NCBI GenBank assembly: GCA_900754495.1
Contig: CAAEDC010000210.1
Coordinates: 1 to 6,313, forward strand
Direction of reading: 5' to 3'
DNA: 6,313 nucleotides
DNA from: Eggerthellaceae bacterium
Lineage (GTDB): Bacteria > Actinomycetota > Coriobacteriia > Coriobacteriales > Eggerthellaceae
A program made the translations under genes and the position numbers. The first letter of the stretch is position 1. Each line of letters starts with the position of its first letter. Shown piece after piece: positions 1-5,617 of the stretch. Below the pieces are notes generated by a model. That model did not search any database and had not been told where the DNA came from. It saw nothing but the letters and a program-made list of their open reading frames with translations.

Positions 1-83
1 CCTGCCTCGTCATCAACGGCAAGCCCCTCTACGAGTCCGACGACATCGTCGCGTACCTGAGGGAGAACTTCGTGAAGGAGTGA
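1..83 (+). CDS. Thioredoxin-fold (glutaredoxin / GST N-terminal-like) protein, 3' end only
   Basis: Only the last 26 codons are visible (first full codon at 3, TGA stop at 81-83). The end reads LVINGKPLYESDDIVAYL followed by a short charged tail. This matches the last strand and helix of glutaredoxin and GST N-terminal domains, where a G-x-x-L-x-E-S-x-x-I-x-x-Y-L pattern contacts the glutathione gamma-glutamyl group. The family is known for thiol-disulfide exchange, but the CxxC or CxxS active site would lie upstream of the window, so activity cannot be judged. The protein stops right after the thioredoxin fold, so a small stand-alone glutaredoxin-like protein is more likely than a full GST. 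It is convergent with the fatty-acid operon and probably unrelated to it functionally. Confidence 0.6.
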   Translation, partial: CLVINGKPLYESDDIVAYLRENFVKE

Positions 84-97
84 GGCAACCGCCCGAG

Positions 98-170
98 GAT
101 GAGAGAAAGGGACGGTCGCTGGTTCTCATTCGGGAAAAATGAGAAAAAGTGACTGTCCCTTTTTCTCATT
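98..170. repeat. Pair of inverted 33-nt REP-like palindromic elements
   Basis: Copy 1 is at 98-130 on the plus strand; copy 2 is at 138-170 on the minus strand. They match at 27 of 33 positions and are separated by 7 nt. Copy 2 is itself a palindrome with perfect 12-bp arms (AATGAGAAAAAG at 138-149 and its complement at 159-170) around a 9-nt centre. Copy 1 is a weaker palindrome. Both contain a GGGACRGTC core. Two palindromes in opposite orientation in a convergent intergenic gap is the layout of REP/BIME elements. These are non-coding and typically mobilised in trans by a RAYT (Y1-type) transposase, but no such gene is visible here. Confidence 0.7.
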
Positions 171-174
171 ATGG

Positions 175-210
175 AAACGGCCCGCGGTTTGATCGCCGCG
201 GGCCGTTTTT
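175..210. terminator. Rho-independent terminator, probably bidirectional
   Basis: A perfect 13-bp stem, AAACGGCCCGCGG (175-187) with its complement (196-208), encloses an 8-nt loop. On the plus strand it runs into a T tract (TTTTTCTT, from 206), which is a good intrinsic terminator for the left-edge gene. On the minus strand the stem begins 16 nt after the accDA stop and is followed by only TTT then CC, so it is weaker but well placed to end the fatty-acid operon. Confidence 0.85.
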
Positions 211-224
211 CTTCAGTGCGGGTT

Positions 225-2735
225 CTAGAAGCGCGCGAAGCGTTCGTGGCGCTTGCGGAGCAGCTCGTCGGGATCCGTTCCGGCCAGCTCGTCGAGCGCG
301 GCGCGCACGTAGGCGGACACGTTGTCGGCCGCCTGGATGGGGCTTTCGTGGGCCGGGCCGTCGCCTTCGGAGATCACGTCGTCGATGATGCCCATGCGCG
401 CCACGTCCTCCGCGCCCATGCGCATGACCGCCGCCGCCTCGGGCGCGCGCGTGCGGTCCTTCCACAGGATGGAGGCGAAGCCCTCCGGGGAGAGCACCGA
501 GTACACGGCGTGCTCCTGCATCGCCACCTTGTCGGCGAGCGCGAGCGCGAGCGCGCCGCCCGAGCCGCCCTCGCCCAGCAGCACGCTCACCACGGGCACG
601 CGCAGCCCGGCGAGCTCGTAGAGGTTGTCGGCGATGGCGTTGCCCTGGCCGCGCTCCTCCGCCTCGGTGCCGCAGAACGCGCCCTGGGTGTCGACCAGGC
701 AGACGACGGGGCGGTTGAACTTCTCGGCCTGGCGCATCAGGCGGATGCTCTTGCGGTACCCCTCGGGCTGCGGGCAACCGAAGTTGCGGCGGATGCGCTC
801 CTTGAGGTCGACGCCTTTCTCCTGCGCGAGGATCGTCACGGGGCGCCCCGCGATCCATCCGATGCCGCCGACGATGGCGCCGTCGTCGCCGAAAGCGCGG
901 TCGCCGTGCATCTCGATGAACCCGTCGACCATGCGCTCGATGTAGTGGAGCGACGTCGGGCGGTGGGTGTTGCGCGCCAGCTTGACGTGGCTCCACGCCT
1001 CCTCGGCCGCATCCTCCCCGAGGTCGTGCTCCTGCTCGGCGGGCGACGCCTCGCCCAGAAGCGAGCCGTCCTCGGCGTTGAAGCCGCCCTCGGCGACCGC
1101 GCGCTCGATGCGCTTCTCGGCGGAGGATCCGCCTGAGAACAGCGGGAACGCGAAGCGCGGCCTACCCTGGCGCTCGTCGTCGGCGGGAAGCTCGACCGGG
1201 AACATGCCGTAGGTGATGGAGTTGTAGGTGTCGGTGCCCTCCTCCAGGTTGGCGCACACCGAGTCGTAGTCGACGATCAGCGCGCGGTCGCCCGGCTTGG
1301 GCTCGGCGGGCAGGCAGGCCGACGCATGCAGGGCCAGCAGATGCGCCAGGCGCTCGCGCAGCTCGCCGCGCTCGACCACGCCGTCGATGAGGCCGTGCTG
1401 CAGCGCGAACTCGGCGGTCTGGAACCCCTCGGGCAGCTCCTGCTTGATCGTGTCGCGGATGACGCGCTGGCCCGCAAAACCGATGAGGGCGCGCGGCTCG
1501 GCGAGGATGATGTCGCCCTGCATCGCGAACGAGGCGGTGACGCCGCCGGTGGTGGGGTCGGTGTGGACGACGATATAGAGCAGGCCCGCGGCGCTGTGGC
1601 GCTCGACGGCGCAGGAAACCTTCGCCATCTGCATGAGCGACATCAGGCCCTCCTGCATGCGCGCGCCGCCCGACGCGGTGAAGATCACGACCGGCAGGCG
1701 CTCCTCGGTCGCGCGGTCGAACAGGCGCGACACGCGCTCGCCCACCACGGTGCCCATCGATCCCATGAGGAACGACGAGTCCATCACGCCGAGCGCGAGC
1801 TTGAGGCCGGCGATGGAGCCCGATCCGGTGCGGACCGCCTCCTCGAGCCCGGTCCGCTCGCGCAGCCCCTCGATCTTGTCGAGGTAGCCCGGGAAATCGA
1901 GCGGGTCGCGCTCGGCGAGCCCGGTGTCCCATTCGGCGAACGAGCCCGCGTCCAGCAGGTCGGCGATGCGCTCGTCGGAGGTCATGCGGAAATAGCCGCC
2001 GCACTGGGGGCAGACGTAGTGTCCGGCGGCGAGCCCGGCGCCGTCGAACGTGAGGCCGCAATGGCGGCACACGCGCCACTCCTCTTCCTCGGGGACGGTG
2101 CGCTCGGTCGTGCAGAGCACCCAGCCGAACCCGACCGCGTCGTCGGTCATCGGCCTGAACACGCGCACGCCGCGGCGGTCGGCGCGGGCGAGGAAGACGT
2201 CGACCTCGGCGAGGGGCAGCGCCTCGCCCGCCAAGAGGATGGTCGTCGCGCCGCATTCGCGCGCCGCCTCGAGGACCGCGTAGCCGTTGCAGAACAGCGC
2301 GTCGGAATAGCGCTCGCCCAAAACGACGGTGCCGTCCGCCTCGCGCAGGTTGAGGTCGAAGCGCCTTTCGCTCGTGAGCGGCGCCCATGCGGAGAAGCCG
2401 GCGTCCTTGGCCTCGGCGATGAGCTGGCGCGCCAGCTTACCGCGCGCCATCACCAGCACGCGCGGGCGGACGCTCTCCTCGCGCTCGTCCTCCTCGGGCG
2501 TCGGGGCCGAGTCGATCTGCTTCTCGAGGTACTCGGTCACGTTGGACGCGTCGACCGCGTTGGGGGAAGCCTCCCTCACGGCGGCTTCCTGCGCGACGCG
2601 GCGCAAGCGGTACGCCACGTCGGAGGACTCAGCCCTCTCCCGCTCGGGCTGCGCCGCTACCTCGGCGGCCTCCTCCTCGTTGACCAGGCGCCCCTCGGTC
2701 GAAAACGTGATGTAGTTCTGCTTTTTGGTCTTCAT
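225..2735 (-). CDS. accDA: Acetyl-CoA carboxylase carboxyltransferase, fused beta-alpha subunits (AccD-AccA) with an extra N-terminal domain
   Basis: An 836-residue protein ending in TAG at 225-227. It carries out the carboxyltransferase step of acetyl-CoA carboxylase, moving CO2 from carboxybiotin to acetyl-CoA to give malonyl-CoA in the cytosol. Residues 1-90 are charged and probably disordered. Residues 91-195 resemble the biotin carboxylase N-terminal domain. The AccD zinc ribbon has Cys223, 226, 242 and 245 (CX2C-X15-CX2C, the E. coli spacing). The AccD crotonase fold follows to about 470, with TASGGARMQEG (353-363), HTDPTTGGVTASFAM (391-405) and GFAGQRVI (419-426). A linker of about 110 residues precedes the AccA domain (about 581-836), with GDRAF, KERIRRNFG, AEERGQ, GEGGSGGAL and SPEGFASILWKD. 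The start at 2735 is preferred because AAGAGGA lies 8 nt upstream; an in-frame ATG at 2768 has no ribosome-binding site. Separate accD and accA genes are the commoner arrangement. No frameshift is seen at the fusion joint. Confidence 0.95.
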   Translation of the reverse strand: MKTKKQNYITFSTEGRLVNEEEAAEVAAQPERERAESSDVAYRLRRVAQEAAVREASPNAVDASNVTEYLEKQIDSAPTPEEDEREESVRPRVLVMARGKLARQLIAEAKDAGFSAWAPLTSERRFDLNLREADGTVVLGERYSDALFCNGYAVLEAARECGATTILLAGEALPLAEVDVFLARADRRGVRVFRPMTDDAVGFGWVLCTTERTVPEEEEWRVCRHCGLTFDGAGLAAGHYVCPQCGGYFRMTSDERIADLLDAGSFAEWDTGLAERDPLDFPGYLDKIEGLRERTGLEEAVRTGSGSIAGLKLALGVMDSSFLMGSMGTVVGERVSRLFDRATEERLPVVIFTASGGARMQEGLMSLMQMAKVSCAVERHSAAGLLYIVVHTDPTTGGVTASFAMQGDIILAEPRALIGFAGQRVIRDTIKQELPEGFQTAEFALQHGLIDGVVERGELRERLAHLLALHASACLPAEPKPGDRALIVDYDSVCANLEEGTDTYNSITYGMFPVELPADDERQGRPRFAFPLFSGGSSAEKRIERAVAEGGFNAEDGSLLGEASPAEQEHDLGEDAAEEAWSHVKLARNTHRPTSLHYIERMVDGFIEMHGDRAFGDDGAIVGGIGWIAGRPVTILAQEKGVDLKERIRRNFGCPQPEGYRKSIRLMRQAEKFNRPVVCLVDTQGAFCGTEAEERGQGNAIADNLYELAGLRVPVVSVLLGEGGSGGALALALADKVAMQEHAVYSVLSPEGFASILWKDRTRAPEAAAVMRMGAEDVARMGIIDDVISEGDGPAHESPIQAADNVSAYVRAALDELAGTDPDELLRKRHERFARF
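2001..2069 (-). other. AccD zinc ribbon (four-cysteine) segment of accDA
   Basis: Codes for residues 223-245 of AccDA. The four cysteines (223, 226, 242, 245) are intact in the CX2C-X15-CX2C arrangement that binds Zn in bacterial AccD. This marks where a normal AccD would begin: in E. coli the first cysteine is at about residue 27, here at 223, so about 195 residues have been added in front. Confidence 0.85.
2151..2465 (-). other. Biotin-carboxylase N-terminal-like domain inside accDA
   Basis: Codes for residues 91-195 of AccDA. Compared from memory with E. coli AccC residues of about 4-102, the first 49 positions align without a gap, with about 13 identities. Aligned pairs include ARGKLA with NRGEIA, EADGTVVLG with LADETVCIG, and VLEAARECGA with IISAAEITGA, ending in VFRP opposite FIGP. 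Hydrophobic positions of the alpha/beta fold are kept throughout. The AccC signature HPGYGFLSEN is replaced by LLAGEALPLAEVD, and no ATP-grasp domain follows, so this piece cannot have biotin carboxylase activity. A structural or docking role is inference. Confidence 0.6.
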
Positions 2736-2743
2736 AACGACGG

Positions 2744-2750
2744 TCCTCTT
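2744..2750 (-). promoter_or_regulatory. Ribosome-binding site that decides the accDA start
   Basis: AAGAGGA reads on the minus strand 8 nt before ATG 2735. The spacing resembles the fabF and fabG sites in the same operon. It supports 2735 over the upstream ATG at 2768, which follows a sequence with no purine-rich motif. Confidence 0.65.
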
Positions 2751-2777
2751 ATCCCCTCGCCCACGCATGCCGACGGG

Positions 2778-3242
2778 CTACTGCGTGTCCTTCGCGCTGG
2801 CAAGCACGTACTTCTGCGTCGCCTGGGCGCACAGCTGCCCGTCGACGCTCGCCTCGACCTCCGCCACGCACAGGCGCGCGGACGCCTTGACGATGCGCGC
2901 CTTGAGGTCGAGCGTCTCGCCCGGCGCCACCTGGCGGCGGAACTTCGCCTTGTCGATGCCGGTGAGGAACCCCAGCGCGCCCTCCGCGCCGCGATCCACC
3001 AGCAGGCAGAACGAGGCGGCCTGCGCGAGGGCCTCCATGATGATGACGCCCGGCAGCACCGGATGCTCCGGGAAATGCCCCTTGAACAGCGCGAGGTCGG
3101 GATCGACGTCGAGCTGCGCGTGGATCTCCACGCCCGGCTCGCACGCGACCACGCGCGTCACCCACACGAACGGATCGCGATGCGGCAAAACCGCCTCCAC
3201 CGCATCCTTCCCGCAAGGATAGTTGAATTCCATCACAATCAT
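2778..3242 (-). CDS. fabZ: 3-hydroxyacyl-ACP dehydratase FabZ
   Basis: A 154-residue hot-dog fold protein that removes water from 3-hydroxyacyl-ACP to give trans-2-enoyl-ACP in the elongation cycle. It has PHRDPF (20-25), the catalytic histidine in GHFPEHPVLPG (His56) and the catalytic glutamate in IMEALAQA (Glu70), plus GIDKAKFRRQVAPG (95-108). The combination of His and Glu with PHR-PF separates FabZ from FabA. The length fits the family. The start is uncertain: AAGGAG at 3246-3251 is only 3 nt from ATG 3242, 9 nt from a GTG at 3236 and 12 nt from ATG 3233. GTG 3236 matches the spacing of the other genes here best; 3242 is kept as the longest form. A 281-nt gap lies upstream and the accDA start is 42 nt downstream. 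The TAG stop is at 2778-2780. Confidence 0.95.
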   Translation of the reverse strand: MIVMEFNYPCGKDAVEAVLPHRDPFVWVTRVVACEPGVEIHAQLDVDPDLALFKGHFPEHPVLPGVIIMEALAQAASFCLLVDRGAEGALGFLTGIDKAKFRRQVAPGETLDLKARIVKASARLCVAEVEASVDGQLCAQATQKYVLASAKDTQ

Positions 3243-3308
3243 CCTCTCCTTTTACACGATCCCCGACCGCCCTCCAAAATGAGACGCGATTCGGGCACCG
3301 TCGGTTTT

Positions 3309-3336
3309 GGCGCCCTTTCACCGAAAGGCTTTCGCC
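3309..3336 (-). other. Hairpin in the fabZ leader
   Basis: On the minus strand, GGCG (3336-3333) pairs with CGCC (3312-3309). Inside, CCTTTC (3328-3323) pairs with GAAAGG (3319-3314) around a 3-nt GGT loop, with a small internal loop between the two helices. That gives 10 pairs in all, about 70 nt before the fabZ start. It could affect mRNA stability or processing; no function can be assigned. Confidence 0.45.
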
Positions 3337-3397
3337 ATCGGATCAAAGTAGGCGCAGCTCTGAGAGCGCACTCGTCCTCGCGCGCAGTATCCGCACG

Positions 3398-3422
3398 GTC
3401 AACAGTCCGGTGGACTGTTGAC
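3398..3422. promoter_or_regulatory. Perfect 25-bp palindrome, candidate operator or RNA stem
   Basis: GTCAACAGTCC (3398-3408) and its exact complement (3412-3422) flank a 3-nt centre. Eleven-bp perfect arms with moderate GC stand out in this GC-rich background and suit a dimeric repressor site. Fatty-acid operons are often controlled by such regulators (FapR, or MarR-type FabT in Firmicutes). It could equally be a stem-loop in the fabF-fabZ transcript. The regulator, if any, is not identified. Confidence 0.5.
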
Positions 3423-3523
3423 AAACTCTTTTCCCGCCCGAGCGGGCGCCCAGTGGGCGTTTCGTGCGAGCCCAGGACCTGTTTGAGCACGAGGACGATC
3501 CGATCCTTTGGGCGGGCAGCCCT

Positions 3524-4846
3524 CTACTCCTCAAACGGCGAAATTGCCAAACAGGCGTTGTGGCCGCCGAAGCCGAGGCTGTTGGACAGCGCGACCTTCT
3601 GCTTGCGGCCGGAGATCGCCTCCTGCACCACTGCAACCGCGCAATCCGGATCCGCCTCGGCGAATCCGCAGGTGGGCGGAACGCAGTCGTTGGCGACGGA
3701 CAGCGCCGTGACGATGGCCTCCAGCGCGCCGGCGGCGCCGAGCGTGTGGCCGAGCGAGCCTTTGACCGATGTGACGGGGATGCGGGAGCCCGCCTCCTCG
3801 CCGGCCAGCGCGATGAGCGCGTGCGACTCGGTGGAGTCGTTGGCGGGCGTGCCCGTGCCGTGGGCGTTCAGATGCCCGATCTCCTCGGGGGCGAAACCGC
3901 CCTCCGCGAGCGCCTGCTCCATGGCGCGGCGGATGCCCTCGCCGTCGGGCGAGGGGGCCGTCATGTGGTAGGCGTCGCCCGTGGCGCCGTAGCCGGTCAC
4001 CTCGGCGATGATGCCGGCGCCGCGCGCGAGCGCATGCTCGAGCGACTCCAGCACAACCGCGCCCGCGCCCTCGCCGGCGACGAAGCCGCCGCGGCGCACG
4101 TCGAACGGCAGCGAGGCGCACTGCGGATCCTCGGCCTTGGTGAGCGCGCTCAGGTTGGTGAAGCCCGCGATGCAGATCGGGGAGATGCTCTCCTCGGTGC
4201 CGCCCGCGAGCGCGACGTCGGCGTAGCCGTGGCGGATGTCGCGCAGCGCGGTGCCGATGCTGTTGGCGCCGGTCGCGCACGCGGTCACGATGTCGAGGCA
4301 CTCGCCTTTCATGCCGTAGCGGATCGCCAGCGTGCCGGCGGCGATGTTGCCGATCATCGTCGGGACGAACAGCGGGTTCACGCGCTTGGGTCCCTTTTGG
4401 ATCAGCGTGGTGAAGCTGCTTTGCAGCTCGTCGATGCCGCCGATGCCCGAGCCGAACACCACGGCGACGCGCGCGGGATCCTCCTGCTCCATGTCGAGGC
4501 CGGCCATCTCGAGGGCCTCGTCGGACGCCACGATGGCGTACTGGACGAAGCGCTCGAAGCGACGCGCCTCCTTCTTGCTCAAACCATGCTCGGTGGGATC
4601 GAAATCGCGCACCTCGCCGGCGATGTGCACCTCGTACTCGTCCGTGTCGAAGCGCTGGATCGTATCGATGCAGCATTTCTTGCCGTAGACGGCATCCCAC
4701 AGCGCCTCGACGCCCACGCCGGCGGGCGAGATGGCGCCCATGCCGGTGATGACGACGCGGTGCGTGCCGTCGGGACGGCGCGTCTGGATGCCCGAGGGAT
4801 CGGCGGGAACCGTGCCCTTCAGCTTGAAAGCGGTCTGCTCGCTCAT
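3524..4846 (-). CDS. fabF: 3-oxoacyl-ACP synthase II (beta-ketoacyl-ACP synthase) FabF
   Basis: A 440-residue thiolase-fold condensing enzyme that joins malonyl-ACP to an acyl chain with loss of CO2. The Cys-His-His set is complete: Cys190 in TACATGANSIG, His329 in NAHGTGTPAND and His367 in GSLGHTLGAAG, with the conserved Lys362 and the gating loop SLGFGGHN (423-430). The decarboxylating two-histidine set separates it from FabH. It is longer than E. coli FabF (about 413) because about 28 polar residues precede the usual RVVITGMG start. No alternative start codon lies between them, so the extension appears real. ATG 4846 overlaps the fabG stop as ATGA, and GGAGG at 4856-4860 inside the fabG end sits 9 nt upstream, so translation is coupled. 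The TAG stop is at 3524-3526. Confidence 0.97.
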   Translation of the reverse strand: MSEQTAFKLKGTVPADPSGIQTRRPDGTHRVVITGMGAISPAGVGVEALWDAVYGKKCCIDTIQRFDTDEYEVHIAGEVRDFDPTEHGLSKKEARRFERFVQYAIVASDEALEMAGLDMEQEDPARVAVVFGSGIGGIDELQSSFTTLIQKGPKRVNPLFVPTMIGNIAAGTLAIRYGMKGECLDIVTACATGANSIGTALRDIRHGYADVALAGGTEESISPICIAGFTNLSALTKAEDPQCASLPFDVRRGGFVAGEGAGAVVLESLEHALARGAGIIAEVTGYGATGDAYHMTAPSPDGEGIRRAMEQALAEGGFAPEEIGHLNAHGTGTPANDSTESHALIALAGEEAGSRIPVTSVKGSLGHTLGAAGALEAIVTALSVANDCVPPTCGFAEADPDCAVAVVQEAISGRKQKVALSNSLGFGGHNACLAISPFEE

Positions 4847-5613
4847 AACGACATACCTCCGTCGATGCAGATTACCTGTCCGGTGATGTAGCCCGAGCCC
4901 TCGCTCGCGAGGAAGCGCACCAGCGCGGCGACCTCCTCGGCCGTTCCGAAGCGCTTAGCCGCGATGCGCTCGCCGATGGCGGCGCGCTGCTTCTCGGAAA
5001 GCGCGTCGGTCATGTCGGTCTCGATGAAGCCGGGGGCGACGGCGTTGCAGGTGATGTTGCGGCCCGCAAGCTCGCGCGCGATGGACTTGGTCAGGCCGAT
5101 GACGCCCGCCTTGGAGGCGGCGTAGTTGGCCTGACCGGCGTTGCCCGCCACGCCCACGACGCTGCTCATGTTGACGATGCGGCCGTAGCGCTGCTTCATC
5201 ATGCGCTGCGCCGCCGCGCGGCAGCAGTTGAACGTGCCCTTGAGGTTGACGTCGATGACGGCGTCGAAGTCCTCGTCCTTCATGCGGGCGAGCAGCCCGT
5301 CGCGGGTGATGCCCGCGTTGTTGACGAGCACGTCGATGCGGCCGAACTCCTCGAAGGCGGCCTCGATGAGGCCTTTGGCCTGCTCGGGGTCGGCGACGTT
5401 GGCGACGCGCGCGATGACCTTGACGCCATGCGCGGCCGCAAGCTCGTCGGCCAGGGCGGTCACCGCCTCGAGGCCCGACTCGCTCGAGCAGTTGACGCAC
5501 ACGTTGTAGCCGGCGCCCGCCAGCTTCTCGGCGATCGCGCGGCCGATGCCGCGGCTGGAGCCGGTCACGACCGCCGCGCGGACGGTCTTGCCGGTTTCGG
5601 TGTCGACAGCCAT
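4843..5613 (-). CDS. fabG: 3-oxoacyl-ACP reductase FabG
   Basis: A 256-residue short-chain dehydrogenase/reductase that uses NADPH to reduce 3-oxoacyl-ACP to 3-hydroxyacyl-ACP. The Rossmann motif TGSSRGIG is at 17-24 and NNAG at 98-101. The catalytic tetrad is intact: Asn123, Ser151, Tyr164 and Lys168 (YAASK). The C-terminal [10 protein letters not shown] and [14 protein letters not shown] are typical of FabG rather than of other SDRs, and the position between fabD and fabF confirms the role. The N-terminus is about 10 residues longer than E. coli FabG. The start at 5613 has GGGAG 7 nt upstream and lies 4 nt after the fabD stop; its own stop overlaps the fabF start. These junctions indicate one cotranscribed, translationally linked unit. 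Confidence 0.97.
   Translation of the reverse strand: MAVDTETGKTVRAAVVTGSSRGIGRAIAEKLAGAGYNVCVNCSSESGLEAVTALADELAAAHGVKVIARVANVADPEQAKGLIEAAFEEFGRIDVLVNNAGITRDGLLARMKDEDFDAVIDVNLKGTFNCCRAAAQRMMKQRYGRIVNMSSVVGVAGNAGQANYAASKAGVIGLTKSIARELAGRNITCNAVAPGFIETDMTDALSEKQRAAIGERIAAKRFGTAEEVAALVRFLASEGSGYITGQVICIDGGMSL
4856..4860 (-). promoter_or_regulatory. fabF ribosome-binding site inside the fabG C-terminus
   Basis: GGAGG on the minus strand encodes part of the final Gly-Gly-Met of FabG and lies 9 nt before the fabF ATG. Together with the ATGA stop/start overlap it supports translational coupling and fixes the fabF start, including its unusual N-terminal extension. Confidence 0.8.
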
Positions 5614-5617
5614 TTCC

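Larger units (their letters stand above)
3243..3523 (-). other. 281-nt gap between fabF and fabZ, rich in inverted repeats
   Basis: This is the only large non-coding stretch inside the operon. Read on the minus strand, it contains two adjacent small GC hairpins (about 3435-3459), an 11-bp-arm palindrome (3398-3422), and a hairpin at 3309-3336 with GGCG/CGCC outer and CCTTTC/GAAAGG inner pairing around a GGT loop. None is followed by a U tract, so a simple terminator is not supported. I saw no convincing -35/-10 pair for fabZ. No accB-like coding sequence (the EAMKM biotin motif) is present. An 83-codon frame across it has no recognisable family features. Confidence 0.6.

Noticed and set aside
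171..1136. A 321-codon plus-strand open frame antisense to the AccA half
   Set aside because: It begins inside the repeat/terminator region and lies opposite conserved AccA sequence; composition shows it is a shadow.
2736..2768. In-frame ATG at 2768 as the accDA start, adding 11 residues
   Set aside because: It has no Shine-Dalgarno-like sequence, while the ATG at 2735 has AAGAGGA at good spacing.
3418..3423. Perfect TTGACA -35 hexamer on the plus strand
   Set aside because: No -10 hexamer lies 15-19 nt downstream (that stretch is GC hairpin sequence), and no plus-strand gene follows. It is part of the palindrome.
3239..3490. An 83-codon minus-strand frame filling most of the fabF-fabZ gap
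   Set aside because: It overlaps the fabZ start, has no good ribosome-binding site that I can see, is rich in Arg, Thr and Gly without a hydrophobic core, and contains no biotin-attachment motif. A short real gene cannot be fully excluded.
1326..3971. An 881-codon plus-strand open frame antisense to accDA, fabZ and fabF
   Set aside because: It crosses three clearly real genes and their gap. Its product is Arg/Ala/His-rich and low in complexity, as expected for the antisense frame of high-GC codons, and matches no family.
3464..4891. A 475-codon plus-strand open frame antisense to fabF
   Set aside because: It is a shadow of the fabF reading frame in GC-rich DNA with biased composition and no motifs.
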